Assembly (NCBI RefSeq): GCF_022965755.1 | Contig: NZ_CP095187.1 | Location: forward strand, 496,001 to 560,000 | Direction of reading: 5' to 3' | DNA from: Pseudoxanthomonas sp. F37 | GTDB lineage: Bacteria > Pseudomonadota > Gammaproteobacteria > Xanthomonadales > Xanthomonadaceae | Length of the DNA stretch: 64,000 nt | Shown: in pieces, positions 7,505-16,843 of the stretch | How positions within the stretch are numbered: position 1 is the stretch's first letter | How the letters are laid out: each line of letters starts with the position of its first letter | Position numbers and translations under genes: made by a program | The notes under the pieces: generated by a model | The model's input: the letters and a program-made list of their open reading frames with translations, nothing else | Database searches by the model: none | What the model was told of the DNA's origin: nothing

Positions 7505-8866
7505 TTAGCGGGCCGGGCGCGACTGGCCCTGGCGGGGCCCGCCGGAGCGGCCGCCGTCACGGCGCTGGCCGGTGTGCTTCTTCGGCCCGGCGTGCGCATG
7601 CCGCGGCGCGTCGCCGTGCGGACGGCGTGCGTGCTTCTGCGGACCGTTGCGGCGCGGGGTGCGCTCGCCGCCCGGCAGCTCGGCCTTGCCCGGCGCGCTG
7701 TTGCCCCAGCGGATCGGCGTCTGCGGCTCGAAGCCGGGCACGTCGCGCAGGTCCATGTCGCGGTTGAGCAGGCGGACGATGGCGCGCAGGTACTTGGCTT
7801 CGTCCTGCGCCACCAGCGAGATCGCCTGGCCGGTCGAGCCGTTGCGGCCGGTGCGGCCGATGCGGTGCACGTAGTCCTCGGCCACCATCGGCAGGTCGAA
7901 GTTGATCACCTGCGGCAACTGGTCGATGTCGATGCCGCGCGCGGCGATGTCGGTGGCGACCAGCACGTTGATGCGGCCGGCCTTGAAGTCGCTGAGCGCG
8001 CGCTGGCGGGCGCCCTGCGACTTGTTGCCGTGGATCGCCGCGGTCTTGATGCCGCTCTTCTCCAGGAACGTCGCCAGCTTGTCGCTGCCGTGCTTGGTGC
8101 GGGCGAACACCAGCGTCTGCAGGCGGCTGTCCTGCGCCAGCAGGTGCAGCAGCAGGTCGCGCTTGCGGCTGCCGTCCACCGGGTGCACGCGGTGGGTGAT
8201 GGTCTCGGCCACGGTGTTGCGCGGGGTCACCTGGATCTGTTTCGGATCGCGCATGAACTCCAGCGCCAGCTCGCGGATCGGGTCGGCGAAGGTGGCCGAG
8301 AACAGCATGGTCTGGCGGTTCTGGCGCGGCAGCTTGGCCAGGATGCGCTTGATCGACGGCAGGAAGCCCATGTCGAGCATGCGGTCGGCTTCGTCCAGCA
8401 CCAGGATCTCGATGCCCGACAGGTCCACGCTGCGGCGCTCGAGGTGGTCGATCAGGCGGCCCGGGCAGGCGATCACCAGGTCCACGCCACGGCGCAGCGC
8501 GTCCAGCTGGTTGCCCATGCCGACGCCGCCATAGATGGTGGTGCTGGGAATGCGCAGGTACTTGCCGTAGCCGCGCAGGCTGTCGTGCACCTGCACGGCC
8601 AGTTCGCGGGTGGGGGTCAATACCAGCGCGCGCGGCCTGCGCGGGGCGCCGCGCTGCACTTCCTGCGGGGTGGTGGCCAGGTACTGGATCAGCGGCAGGC
8701 CGAACGCGGCGGTCTTGCCGGTGCCGGTCTGCGCGCCGGCCAGCAGGTCGTGGCCTTCCAGGGCCAGCGGAATGGCCTGTTCCTGGATGGGGGTGGGCTG
8801 GGTGTAGCCCTGTTCGTCCAGCGCGCGCAGCAGGGCGGGCGCAAGGCCAAGGGTTTCAAACGTCAT
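7505..8866 (-). CDS. rhlE: DEAD-box RNA helicase, RhlE type
   Basis: 453-aa ATP-dependent RNA helicase. The Q motif (YTQPTPIQEQAIP), motif I (AQTGTGKT), Ia (PTRELAVQV), II (DEAD at VLDEADRMLDMG), III (SAT), IV-V (LVATDIAARGIDI) and VI (HRIGRTGRNG) are all present in order. A basic, Gly/His/Arg-rich tail (residues about 380-453, with KHARRPHGDAPRHAH) would bind RNA without strict specificity. Its role is ribosome assembly or RNA turnover, often cold-related. The ATG at 8866 is set by the Q-motif spacing; the frame is open to 9034, but that part is not conserved. Confidence 0.93.
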   Translation of the reverse strand: MTFETLGLAPALLRALDEQGYTQPTPIQEQAIPLALEGHDLLAGAQTGTGKTAAFGLPLIQYLATTPQEVQRGAPRRPRALVLTPTRELAVQVHDSLRGYGKYLRIPSTTIYGGVGMGNQLDALRRGVDLVIACPGRLIDHLERRSVDLSGIEILVLDEADRMLDMGFLPSIKRILAKLPRQNRQTMLFSATFADPIRELALEFMRDPKQIQVTPRNTVAETITHRVHPVDGSRKRDLLLHLLAQDSRLQTLVFARTKHGSDKLATFLEKSGIKTAAIHGNKSQGARQRALSDFKAGRINVLVATDIAARGIDIDQLPQVINFDLPMVAEDYVHRIGRTGRNGSTGQAISLVAQDEAKYLRAIVRLLNRDMDLRDVPGFEPQTPIRWGNSAPGKAELPGGERTPRRNGPQKHARRPHGDAPRHAHAGPKKHTGQRRDGGRSGGPRQGQSRPAR

Positions 8867-9265
8867 GGGTGAGGCTCCAATGGCGGCCGACCGGACGCGC
8901 GCGCCGCGCCACACGGGGATGTGGCGGCGCATGCACGCGGGATGCGGGACTGGCCGTGACTCGAAGCGTTCCCTGAAACCGCGCTGCGAGAAGGGGTGCG
9001 GCGGCGCCAAAACGGCGCGACCGAGCTTGCGCAACGAAAGAAGTCGGAGCGGGGCGGGCGCGGGAAGCCAGAGCGGATTCCCGGCGCCGGCGGACCATCG
9101 GGGAAACGAACGGCCGCAGGCAAGCGGCGGGCACTTTAACCGAATCCGGGCCTGAATGGGGGAACGGCGCCTGAAAGCCCCCGGTCCGCGACCGATTGTC
9201 GCAGCCGGTAATTATGTGACGCGGGGGCGTATCATGGCCGCCGAAGACCCACGTAGCCGACCGCC
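8867..9265. other. Divergent intergenic region between rhlE and fnr
   Basis: About 400 bp with no credible gene. It must hold the rhlE leader and the fnr promoter. A small AT-rich patch (GGTAATTATGTGACG) lies about 60 bp before fnr. No FNR box, repeat or convincing terminator was seen. Confidence 0.5.
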
Positions 9266-10030
9266 ATGAGCCTTCGCATCCTCCGCCAGAACGACGCCCC
9301 GGTGCCCGCCGTGCCCGGCGATGGCGTGGTGTGCCAGGTCGCGCGCGGCTGCAGTGGCTGCCTGGTCCGGCACCTGGCCGTGTGCGCCGCCCTGCCGGTG
9401 GAGAAGGCGCATGCGATGGAATCGCTGGCCGACGACGTCCGCCTGGTGGCCGGGGAGCCGCTGGTGCGCGAAGGCGAAGCCCGGCGCGGCGTATTCACCG
9501 TGACCAAGGGCGCGCTGCGCCGCATCCGCCTGCTGCCCGACGGGCGCCGCCTGGTGGCCGGCTTCCTGATGCCGGGCGACTTCATCGGTTTCTCGGGCAC
9601 CTCGCACTACAAGCACACCATCGAAGCCATCACCGACAGCACCCTGTGCGAGTTCTCGATGGCCGACATGCGCGGCCTGTGCCACGACCACCCGCAACTG
9701 GAGCGCGAACTGCTGGAACGCGCCTGCGTGGAACTGGACGCCACCCGTGGCAACCTGATGGCGCTGGCCCGCCTGAATCCGATGGAGCGGCTGGCCGGCT
9801 TCCTGGTGGACATGGCGCAGCGCCGCCGCCGCCAGGGCCAGGACGATACCGAAGTCATCCTGCCGATGACGCGCACCGACATCGCCGACTACCTGGGCCT
9901 GACCGTGGAAACGGTCAGCCGCAGCTTCACCCGCCTGCGCCAGGAAGGCAGCATCGCTACCGACGACCCGCACCACGTGCGCCTGCTCAACCGCAAGCGC
10001 CTGGACGCCTTGGCCGAAGCGCGGGCCTGA
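9266..10030 (+). CDS. fnr: FNR-type oxygen-sensing transcription regulator
   Basis: 254-aa Crp/Fnr regulator. The N-terminal cysteines Cys23, Cys29, Cys32 and Cys40 plus Cys128 (STLCEFSM) match the FNR [4Fe-4S] ligand pattern, although the Cys32-Cys40 gap is longer than in E. coli FNR. A cyclic-nucleotide-like barrel (residues about 55-140), a dimer helix and a winged helix follow. The recognition helix TVETVSRSF keeps the Glu, Ser and Arg that read TTGAT in FNR. It would activate transcription when oxygen is low. It sits next to cydDC and the cco genes, and a perfect TTGAT-N4-ATCAA site lies before ccoN. Confidence 0.93.
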   Translation: MSLRILRQNDAPVPAVPGDGVVCQVARGCSGCLVRHLAVCAALPVEKAHAMESLADDVRLVAGEPLVREGEARRGVFTVTKGALRRIRLLPDGRRLVAGFLMPGDFIGFSGTSHYKHTIEAITDSTLCEFSMADMRGLCHDHPQLERELLERACVELDATRGNLMALARLNPMERLAGFLVDMAQRRRRQGQDDTEVILPMTRTDIADYLGLTVETVSRSFTRLRQEGSIATDDPHHVRLLNRKRLDALAEARA

Positions 10031-10042
10031 GGCTCCGCTTTC

Positions 10043-10181
10043 TGTGGAGCGACGTGAGTCGCGACCGCAGGCTTGGACAGCACGGATGGGTGATCGGAAA
10101 GCGCCGCCTCCGTCGAGTTTTTTCACCAGATGGCGCGCGAGTGCTTCATTGCTACGGTCGCGACTTACGTTGCTCCTGCAA
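10043..10181. repeat. Inverted pair of GGAGCGACGT-AGTCGCGACC repeats (REPIN-like)
   Basis: The element GGAGCGACGTGAGTCGCGACCGCA (about 10046-10069) recurs inverted as GCTACGGTCGCGACTTACGTTGCTCC (about 10151-10176). The pair flanks about 80 bp between fnr and the 3' end of cydC. Each copy is itself a short hairpin. This is the typical layout of a REP doublet in Xanthomonadaceae and could stabilise or end the converging transcripts. Confidence 0.75.
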
Positions 10182-10193
10182 GGAGCGGGGCGC

Positions 10194-11867
10194 TCATTCT
10201 TTGATCAGCTTCCCGTCCCGCAACCGATAGCGCGTGTCCACCACGCCATCCGGCAGCGCCGCGTGGCTGATGATCAGCACGCTGCGCCCCCGGGTTACCG
10301 CCGCCAGGTCGCGCATCAGCGCATCGGCGGTATCCTGGTCCAGGCCTTCGGTCGGTTCGTCCAGCAGCAACAGCGGCGCATCGCGCAGCAGGGCGCGCGC
10401 CAGCGCCAGGCGGCGCGCCTGGCCGGCCGACAATGTGGCCCCGTTCTCGCCGACCCAGGTGTCCAGGCCGGAATCGCGGAAGCGCGCATCCAGCTTCACC
10501 TGCGCCAGTGCCTGCCACAGGCGCGCGTCGTCGGCATGGGGATCGCCCAGCCGCAGGTTCTCGCGCACGCTGCCGGAGAACACCGGCGCGTCCTGCGGCA
10601 GCCAGGCGATGCGGGCGTGCCACGGTGCCGCATCCAGTGTGCGCAGGTCGTCGCCGGCGAAAGACACCCGGCCGGACTGCGGTGCGCGCAGTCCCAGTAC
10701 GAGCGCCAGCAGCGACGACTTGCCCTCGCCGCTGTCGCCGGCCACCAGCACGCGTTCGCCGGGCGCGATGCGCAGCTGGGCGCCGTCGAGCACGCGCCGC
10801 GCCGTGCCCGGCCAGGCGAACACGATGTCCTGCAGTTCCAGCGCGCCGCCGGGCGCCGGCAGCCGCGTGCCGGCGGCACCGCCCGCCGCCGACGGTGCAT
10901 CCACCACCTGCTGCAGCCGCTGCGCCGCCACCGTGGCCGCGCGCCAGGCCTGCCACGCGGGCCCGATGGCGGAGCAGGCTTCCAGCACCGCGAGCGTCAT
11001 GAAGAACAGGCCACCGGCCGCCGCGGCGCCGATGCGTCCGGCATGCACGGCGGCCAGCAGCACCCACAGCATCGTCGGCAGCGTGAACGCGGCCACCAGC
11101 GCCTGGGCGAGCGTCGCCAGGGCGAGCCGCTGCTTGCGCCGCTCCTCCCAGCGCGCGACCTCGCGGCTGCGTGCGTCCAGCGCGGCCAGCCAGGCCGCGG
11201 TCGCATCCATCGCCACCAGGTCCGGCTGGCCTTCGATGCCTTCCTGCACGGTGGCGCGCAGGCGGGTGCGGGCCTCCGCACGCTCGCTTTCGAGAGCGGC
11301 GACGCTGCGTGCCGCCAGCCAGGGCGCCAGCGCGGCGATCGATGCCAGCGCCACCAGCAGCACGCTGCCGGCCAGCGGCAGCACGGTCATCGTCACCGCC
11401 GTCGCGAGCAGGCCCAGCGACAGCAGCGCGAGCAGCGGCCCGATGGCGCGCACCAGCAGGCCGTCGATCGCCTCGATGTCCGCCATCAGCCGCGCCATCA
11501 GTTCGCCGACCCGGAACCGGCCCAGCCCCAGCGGTGCCAGCGGCAGCGCCCGCGCGAAGAACCAGGCGCGCAGGTCGCGCGCGATGCGCAGGGTCACGTC
11601 GTGGCCCAGCAGTTTCTCGCCGTAGCGCGACAGGATGCGCACGAAGGTCAGGGCGCGGATGCCCGCCGAAGGCCCGAAGAAGTTGAAGCCGGCCGCGGCG
11701 CTGCCGGCCAGGGCCGCCGCGGTGAGGAAGTGTCCGGACAGCCCCAGCAGTGCGGTGCCCGCCAGCAGGGTGGACAGCAGCAAGCCGACCGACAGGACGA
11801 TGCGCAGGCGGTGGCGCGCCAGCACCTCGCGCAGCGGGGTGTCGTCGCTGTCGCGGTGTGCCTTCAT
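10194..11867 (-). CDS. cydC: Heterodimeric thiol exporter CydDC, subunit CydC
   Basis: 557-aa ABC half-transporter with an N-terminal six-helix membrane domain (residues about 20-300) and a C-terminal ATPase: Walker A GDSGEGKSS, signature LSAGQARR, Walker B LLLLDEP, H-loop IISHAA. With CydD it exports cysteine and glutathione to the periplasm, which is needed to assemble cytochrome bd. Its ATG overlaps the cydD stop by ATGA. The signature is LSAGQ rather than LSGGQ, a common variant in CydC. It is the last gene of the long cco-cyd minus-strand cluster. Confidence 0.93.
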   Translation of the reverse strand: MKAHRDSDDTPLREVLARHRLRIVLSVGLLLSTLLAGTALLGLSGHFLTAAALAGSAAAGFNFFGPSAGIRALTFVRILSRYGEKLLGHDVTLRIARDLRAWFFARALPLAPLGLGRFRVGELMARLMADIEAIDGLLVRAIGPLLALLSLGLLATAVTMTVLPLAGSVLLVALASIAALAPWLAARSVAALESERAEARTRLRATVQEGIEGQPDLVAMDATAAWLAALDARSREVARWEERRKQRLALATLAQALVAAFTLPTMLWVLLAAVHAGRIGAAAAGGLFFMTLAVLEACSAIGPAWQAWRAATVAAQRLQQVVDAPSAAGGAAGTRLPAPGGALELQDIVFAWPGTARRVLDGAQLRIAPGERVLVAGDSGEGKSSLLALVLGLRAPQSGRVSFAGDDLRTLDAAPWHARIAWLPQDAPVFSGSVRENLRLGDPHADDARLWQALAQVKLDARFRDSGLDTWVGENGATLSAGQARRLALARALLRDAPLLLLDEPTEGLDQDTADALMRDLAAVTRGRSVLIISHAALPDGVVDTRYRLRDGKLIKE

Positions 11868-13576
11868 CGTCCGTCCCCCGGCATGGACAGGCGGCCGCCC
11901 TGGAGCCGCCAGGTCTGCGCCATCGCCGCCTGTGCGGCCGGGCTGTGGGTCGCCATCAGCACGCTGCGGCCGCGCGCGAACGTCAGGATCGCCCGCAGCA
12001 CCGCCGCTTCGGTGTCGGGGTCGAGAAAGGCGGTGGGCTCGTCGAGCAGCAGCAGGTCGGGGTCGCGCAGGAACACGCGCGCCAGCGCCACCCGGCGCGC
12101 CTCGCCGCCGGACAGCCCCAGGCCGCGTTCGCCGATCACCGTGTCCAGGCCTTCGGGCAGGCGGGATGCGAAGCGCAGCACCTGCGCGGCCTCGGCCGCC
12201 TGTTGCAGTAGCGCATCGCTGGCGTCGGGTTTGGCCATGCGCAGGTTGTCGCGCAGGCTGCCGGCGAACAGGAACGGGCGCTGCGGCGCATAGCCCACGC
12301 GCAGGCCGGGCGCGCGCTGCAGGGTGCCCGCGTGGACCGGCAGCCAGCCGGCCAACGCTTCCAGCAGCGTGCTCTTGCCGTCGCCGCTGGCGCCGACCAG
12401 CGCCACATGCTGGCCGCGATGCAGGTCCAGCGTGATGCCGGACAGTACATCGCGCGTGGCGGCGGGATGGCGCAGCGCGGCATCGCGCACGCGGACGAGC
12501 GGCGCTGCGGCTGTGGGGGGTGTTCCCATGCCGGCGTCGTTCGACATGGCGGGTGGCGCTGCGTCCAGCACCAGCGCGATCTCGTCCATCGCCGCCAGTG
12601 CCGCGGCGCGCTCGTGGTAGTGCGTTGCCAGGCGCCGCAGCGGCGCGTAGAACTCCGGCGCCAGCAGCAGGCAGAACACGCCCATGCCCAGGGTCAGCGG
12701 CGCCGCACGCAGGTCGAGCATGCCCAGGTAGGTCAGGCCCAGGTAGAGCGCGATCATCGCCACGCTGAGCGAGGCGAAGAATTCCAGCACCGCCGACGAC
12801 AGGAAGGCGATGCGCAGCACGCGCAGGCTGCGCACGCGCAGTTCCTCGGCCGCCGCGCGGATGCCGTGCAGATCCGATGCCCCGCGCCCGTACAGGCGGA
12901 TCAGCCCCAGCCCGCGCAGGCGGTCGGCGAAATGCCCGCCCATGCGCGTGAGCGCCTGCAGCTGGCGCTGGCTGGCGGCCTGCGCGCCCCAGCCGACCAG
13001 CATCATGAAGACCGGCACCAGCGGCAGGGTCAGCAGCAGCACCAGGCCGACGGTACGGTCCACCCAGAACACCGCCGGCAGGATCGCCAACGGCACGCCC
13101 ACCACTTCCGCCCGCAGGGGCACGAAACCGCCGAAATAGCCTTCCAGCGCGTCCACGTGCGCGCCCATGCGTTCGGCCAGCGCGCCGCTCTGCTGCGTGC
13201 GCACCCAGACCGGCCCGCGGGCGACCAGACCACGCGCGATGCGCGCGCGCACGTCGATGCGGATGCGTTCCACGGCGCGGTCGGCGAGCCGGCGGCCCGC
13301 CCATGCCAGGCCTGCGCGCAGCAGCAGGGTCGCCAGCAGCGCGCCGAGCAGCGGCAGCAGCGCGGCGGGCGGGGCGGCCTCTACGAACGCGCGCTGCAGG
13401 CACAGTGCGATCAGCGCCGCCTGCGGCAACACCAGCACACCGCCAGCCACGCCCAGCGCACCGGCAGCGCGCAGGGGTGCGCGCGCGACCGCACCCAATG
13501 CCTGCAGGCGCGCCTTCGCCGTGGTCCCGGCGGGCGCGTCCGTCACGCTTCCGCTCACGTCGGCAGCGGCTGGCAT
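11864..13576 (-). CDS. cydD: Heterodimeric thiol exporter CydDC, subunit CydD
   Basis: 570-aa ABC half-transporter. The membrane domain spans residues about 30-320; the ATPase domain has Walker A GASGDGKST, signature LSGGEARR, Walker B LLLLDEPTAFLD and H-loop ATHSPA. It works with CydC in cytochrome bd biogenesis. The start is uncertain: the ATG at 13576 overlaps the previous gene by 22 bp, while a GTG at 13558 would give the GTGA-type overlap seen across this operon. The protein is complete either way. Confidence 0.92.
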   Translation of the reverse strand: MPAAADVSGSVTDAPAGTTAKARLQALGAVARAPLRAAGALGVAGGVLVLPQAALIALCLQRAFVEAAPPAALLPLLGALLATLLLRAGLAWAGRRLADRAVERIRIDVRARIARGLVARGPVWVRTQQSGALAERMGAHVDALEGYFGGFVPLRAEVVGVPLAILPAVFWVDRTVGLVLLLTLPLVPVFMMLVGWGAQAASQRQLQALTRMGGHFADRLRGLGLIRLYGRGASDLHGIRAAAEELRVRSLRVLRIAFLSSAVLEFFASLSVAMIALYLGLTYLGMLDLRAAPLTLGMGVFCLLLAPEFYAPLRRLATHYHERAAALAAMDEIALVLDAAPPAMSNDAGMGTPPTAAAPLVRVRDAALRHPAATRDVLSGITLDLHRGQHVALVGASGDGKSTLLEALAGWLPVHAGTLQRAPGLRVGYAPQRPFLFAGSLRDNLRMAKPDASDALLQQAAEAAQVLRFASRLPEGLDTVIGERGLGLSGGEARRVALARVFLRDPDLLLLDEPTAFLDPDTEAAVLRAILTFARGRSVLMATHSPAAQAAMAQTWRLQGGRLSMPGDGR

Positions 13577-14280
13577 CCCAGCGCCGCCAGCACGCCATGC
13601 AGCGCGGGATGCTGCATCAGCCACGGCGAGGCGATCGTCAGCAGCCCGGCCGCCAGCACGAACACCGCGGCGGCGCGCCGCACCGACGTGCGCTGCCAGT
13701 GCCGGCCCAGGCGCGCGCCGGACCAGGTCAGGGTCACCATCATCGGCAGCGTGCCCAGGCCGAACATCGCCATCGTCAGCGCGGCATCGCGTGCATTGGC
13801 CTGCAACCAGGCCACCGTCAGCAGGCTCAGGCTCAGGCCGCACGGCAGCCAGCCCCACAGCGCGCCGGCCATCAGCCGCCGTGGCACGGTATCGGCCGGC
13901 AGCACGCGCGCATGCAGCGGACGCAGCACCTGCCACACCTTCGCCCCGGGACGGGCCAGGAAGTCCAGCCGGCCGCGCTGGTCGAGCAGGCGCAGCGCCA
14001 GCACCACCAGCGCCAAGCCCACGCCCACGCGCATGGCGAGCACGGCGTTCTGGTGCCGCGCCAGCGACAGCAGGCCGCCACCGAAGGCGCCCACCAGCGC
14101 GCCCGCCAGCGCGTAGCCGGCCACGCGTCCGAGATTGAGCTGCAGCGCGCTGCCCCAGCCCGGGCGGGACGACATGGCGGAAAAGCCGGTGGCAATCCCG
14201 CCGCACATCACGGCGCAGTGCGTGCTGCCCACCAGGCCGGCCAGCAGCGCGGCCAGCAGCACCGGAACATCAGGCCCCAT
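13555..14280 (-). CDS. Sulfite-exporter TauE/SafE-family (DsbD_2-like) membrane protein of the cco cluster
   Basis: 241-aa protein with about six membrane helices. It carries paired Cys motifs at the start of each half: THCAVMCGG near residue 20 and LWGWLPCGLSLS near residue 150. Such proteins sit in many ccoGHIS clusters and resemble the transmembrane domain of DsbD/CcdA and UreH proteins. A role in handling copper or thiol electrons during cbb3 assembly is likely but not proven. It overlaps ccoS by 11 bp upstream and cydD downstream, and so bridges the cbb3 maturation genes and cydDC. Confidence 0.82.
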   Translation of the reverse strand: MGPDVPVLLAALLAGLVGSTHCAVMCGGIATGFSAMSSRPGWGSALQLNLGRVAGYALAGALVGAFGGGLLSLARHQNAVLAMRVGVGLALVVLALRLLDQRGRLDFLARPGAKVWQVLRPLHARVLPADTVPRRLMAGALWGWLPCGLSLSLLTVAWLQANARDAALTMAMFGLGTLPMMVTLTWSGARLGRHWQRTSVRRAAAVFVLAAGLLTIASPWLMQHPALHGVLAALGCQPLPT

Positions 14281-14464
14281 CGTCGCCTTCGCGGAGCGCG
14301 GGCGCGGGCGGCGTGGACGGGCGCGGCGGTGCGTCGTCCAGGATGTCCAGCGCCGGGGTGTCCAGGTCGTCGAACTGGCCCTTGCGCACCGCCCACGCGA
14401 ACGCGGCGATGGCCAGGCCCAGCAGGATCAGGCTGATCGGCAACAGCATCAGCAGGATGTTCAT
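14270..14464 (-). CDS. ccoS: cbb3-type oxidase maturation protein CcoS
   Basis: 64-aa protein with one N-terminal membrane helix (MNILLMLLPISLILLGLAI) followed by the family motif FAWAVRKGQFDDLDTPALDILDD. CcoS is needed to insert cofactors into cbb3 oxidase. The start overlaps the ccoI stop by ATGA and the end overlaps the TauE/SafE-like gene. Confidence 0.93.
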   Translation of the reverse strand: MNILLMLLPISLILLGLAIAAFAWAVRKGQFDDLDTPALDILDDAPPRPSTPPAPALREGDDGA

Positions 14465-16836
14465 GCCGCCATCTCCGTGGAGGTGCGCGCCAGCCGCAGC
14501 GCATTGAGGGTGACCACCAGCGAGGATACCGCCATGCCCAGCGCCGCGATCCACGGCGTGACCATGCCCGCCGCCGCCAGCGGTACCGCCAGCAGGTTGT
14601 AGCCGGCCGACCAGGCCAGGTTCTGCTTCACCAGCCGGCGCGACAGCCGCGCCACGCGCACGGCGTCGGCGATGCGCAGCAGCGAGGGGCCGGTGGCGAC
14701 CAGGTCCGCCGCCTGCTGCGCCAGCGGCGCGCCTTCGCCCATCGCGATGGACACGTCGGCGCCCGCCAGCACCGGCGCATCGTTCAGGCCATCGCCGACC
14801 ATGGCGACGATGCGGCCTTCGGCCTGCAACCGGCGCACGGCCGCCAGCTTGTCCTCCGGCGACTGCCGGGCGTGCGCGGACGCGATGCCCAGCGCATGCG
14901 CGAGCCGGCGGACCGCGCCCTCGCCATCGCCACTGGCCAAGTGGATGGCCAGCCCCTGGCCGCGCAGCGCCGCGATCGTCGCGGCGGCGTCGTCGCGCGG
15001 CCTCTCGGTCAGGGTGAAGCGGGCCACGCCCCGCGCGCCGTCGCCCAGCCACAGGGTGCCGTCGTCCTCGCGCCCGGCCGCCCAGTCGCCGCGTCCGAAG
15101 CGCCAGTGGCGCCCGTCGATGTCGCCTTCCACGCCCAGGCCCGGCCGTGCCACCACGGCCTGCGCCGGGGCATGCGGGGCGATGTCGGCGAATGCCGCGG
15201 CGATGGGATGGCCGCTGTCCTTTTCCAGCGCGGCGACGATGCCGCTGGCGGCGTCCGCATCCAGGCCGTCGAACACCTCCACCGCGACGCAGGCAGGCCG
15301 GCCGTCGCTGAGCGTGCCGGTCTTGTCGAACACCACGTCGGTCGCGCGCGCCAGCGTGTCCAGCGCCTCGGGCCGCGTGGCCAGCACGCCGCAGCGCGCC
15401 AGCGCGCCATGCGCGGCGGCGAGCACCGCCGGTACCGACAGCGACAGCGCGCAGGGGCAGCTGATCACCAGCAACGCGAGCGTCACTTCGAACGCGCGCT
15501 CGGGCTGGTACATCCGCCAGCCGGCGTAGACGCAGGCGGCCAGCACCAGCAGCGACAGCACGAAGTGGCGGCCCACGCGGTCGGCCAGCTGCGCCATCGG
15601 CGGGCGGTGGCCCTGCGCGCGGTCGACCAGTTCGGCCAGCTGCGACAGCCGCGTGCCGGTACCGGTGGCGGTGACGCGCACGCGGGCCGGACGTTCGCGG
15701 CAGGTCGTGCCGGCGTAGACGGTGTCGCCGGCGTGGCGGCGCACGGGCCGGGATTCGCCGGTCAGCAGCGCTTCCTCGAAATCGGCCGCGCCGTCCAGCA
15801 GCACGCCGTCGGCCGGCACGCCTTCGCCGGCGGACACGCAGACCACGTCGTCCACCCGCAGCGCGGACGGCGGCACCGACTCGCGCGTGCCGTCGTCGCC
15901 CTCGCGGATCGCGAACACCGGCTGCGCACGCGCCAGCGCGTCCACCTGCGCGGTGGCCACGTTGCGCGCGCGCTGTTCCAGCATGCGCGCCGCCAGCAGC
16001 AGGAACACGAACATCACCGCCGCGTCGTACCAGACATGGGTGCCGCCGCGGATCGTCTCGACCAGGCTGGCGAAGTAGGCCAGCAGGGTGGAGCCGGCGA
16101 TCAGCGTGTCCATGCCCACGTGGCGCGCGCGCAGTTCGCGCGCCATGCCGGCCAGGAAGGGCCAGCCGCTGTAGAACACCACCGGCGTACTGACCAGGAA
16201 GGTCAGCCAGCGGAACATGTCGCGCGTGGGCACCGGCATGGTGGCATCGACGTCCAGGTACAGCGCCTCGGCCAGCATCATCGCCTGCAGCGACCCCAGC
16301 CCGGCCACGCCCAGGCGCAGCAGCCAGCGGCGGCGATCGGAAAGCCGCTTCTGTTCGCGCGCATCGCCGGTGGCGAGGTAGGGCCGGTAGCCCAGCATCG
16401 CCAGCCGCTGCAACAGGGCCGACAGCTTGGTGCGCGCGGGATCCCACGCGATGCGGATGCGGCCGGTGACGGCGTTGGCGGTGGTGTCGAGCACGCCGGT
16501 CTCGCGGGCGAGGGCGCGGTCGATCAGCCAGGCGCAGGCGGCGCAGCGCATGCCGTCGGTGAGCAGCACGATCTCGCGTCCGCCTTCGACGGCGCGGCTG
16601 TGCTGGTCCAGCAGTTCGCTGCGGTCCCAGCTTTCCAGGTCCAGGCGGTCGGCCTGCACGCGGTTGGCGTTGGCGCTGCGCAGCCGGTAGTAGCTGCCCA
16701 GGTCCGCCTCCTCGATCCAGGCCGCGGCCGCGGCGCAGCCGCTGCAGCAGAACGCGCGCCCGCCGGCGTCGACGCGGTGGGCGGCATCGGCGACCGGCTC
16801 ACCGCAGTGGTGGCAAGGCACCACGGGCATGTCCAT
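14461..16836 (-). CDS. ccoI: Copper-translocating P-type ATPase for cbb3 oxidase assembly
   Basis: 791-aa P1B ATPase (FixI/CcoI, CopA2 type) that moves Cu(I) outward for the CcoN active site. In order: an N-terminal Cys-rich domain (CHHCGEPV, FCCSGCAAAA), a heavy-metal domain (GMRCAACAWL), the translocation motif SCPCALSLSVP, the phosphorylation site FDKTGTLSDG, the SGHPIA nucleotide motif and the hinge MVGDGLNDAPVL. The first Met (16836) is followed by another two codons later. It is 7 bp downstream of ccoH and overlaps ccoS by ATGA. Confidence 0.95.
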   Translation of the reverse strand: MDMPVVPCHHCGEPVADAAHRVDAGGRAFCCSGCAAAAAWIEEADLGSYYRLRSANANRVQADRLDLESWDRSELLDQHSRAVEGGREIVLLTDGMRCAACAWLIDRALARETGVLDTTANAVTGRIRIAWDPARTKLSALLQRLAMLGYRPYLATGDAREQKRLSDRRRWLLRLGVAGLGSLQAMMLAEALYLDVDATMPVPTRDMFRWLTFLVSTPVVFYSGWPFLAGMARELRARHVGMDTLIAGSTLLAYFASLVETIRGGTHVWYDAAVMFVFLLLAARMLEQRARNVATAQVDALARAQPVFAIREGDDGTRESVPPSALRVDDVVCVSAGEGVPADGVLLDGAADFEEALLTGESRPVRRHAGDTVYAGTTCRERPARVRVTATGTGTRLSQLAELVDRAQGHRPPMAQLADRVGRHFVLSLLVLAACVYAGWRMYQPERAFEVTLALLVISCPCALSLSVPAVLAAAHGALARCGVLATRPEALDTLARATDVVFDKTGTLSDGRPACVAVEVFDGLDADAASGIVAALEKDSGHPIAAAFADIAPHAPAQAVVARPGLGVEGDIDGRHWRFGRGDWAAGREDDGTLWLGDGARGVARFTLTERPRDDAAATIAALRGQGLAIHLASGDGEGAVRRLAHALGIASAHARQSPEDKLAAVRRLQAEGRIVAMVGDGLNDAPVLAGADVSIAMGEGAPLAQQAADLVATGPSLLRIADAVRVARLSRRLVKQNLAWSAGYNLLAVPLAAAGMVTPWIAALGMAVSSLVVTLNALRLARTSTEMAA

Positions 16837-16843
16837 GCCGGAC

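Noticed and set aside
10194-13598. A 1134-codon minus-strand frame covering cydC and most of cydD
   Set aside because: Only its last part is CydC. The upstream part reads cydD in the wrong frame (Arg/Ala/Gly-rich nonsense), and CydD is intact in its own frame with ATGA overlap.
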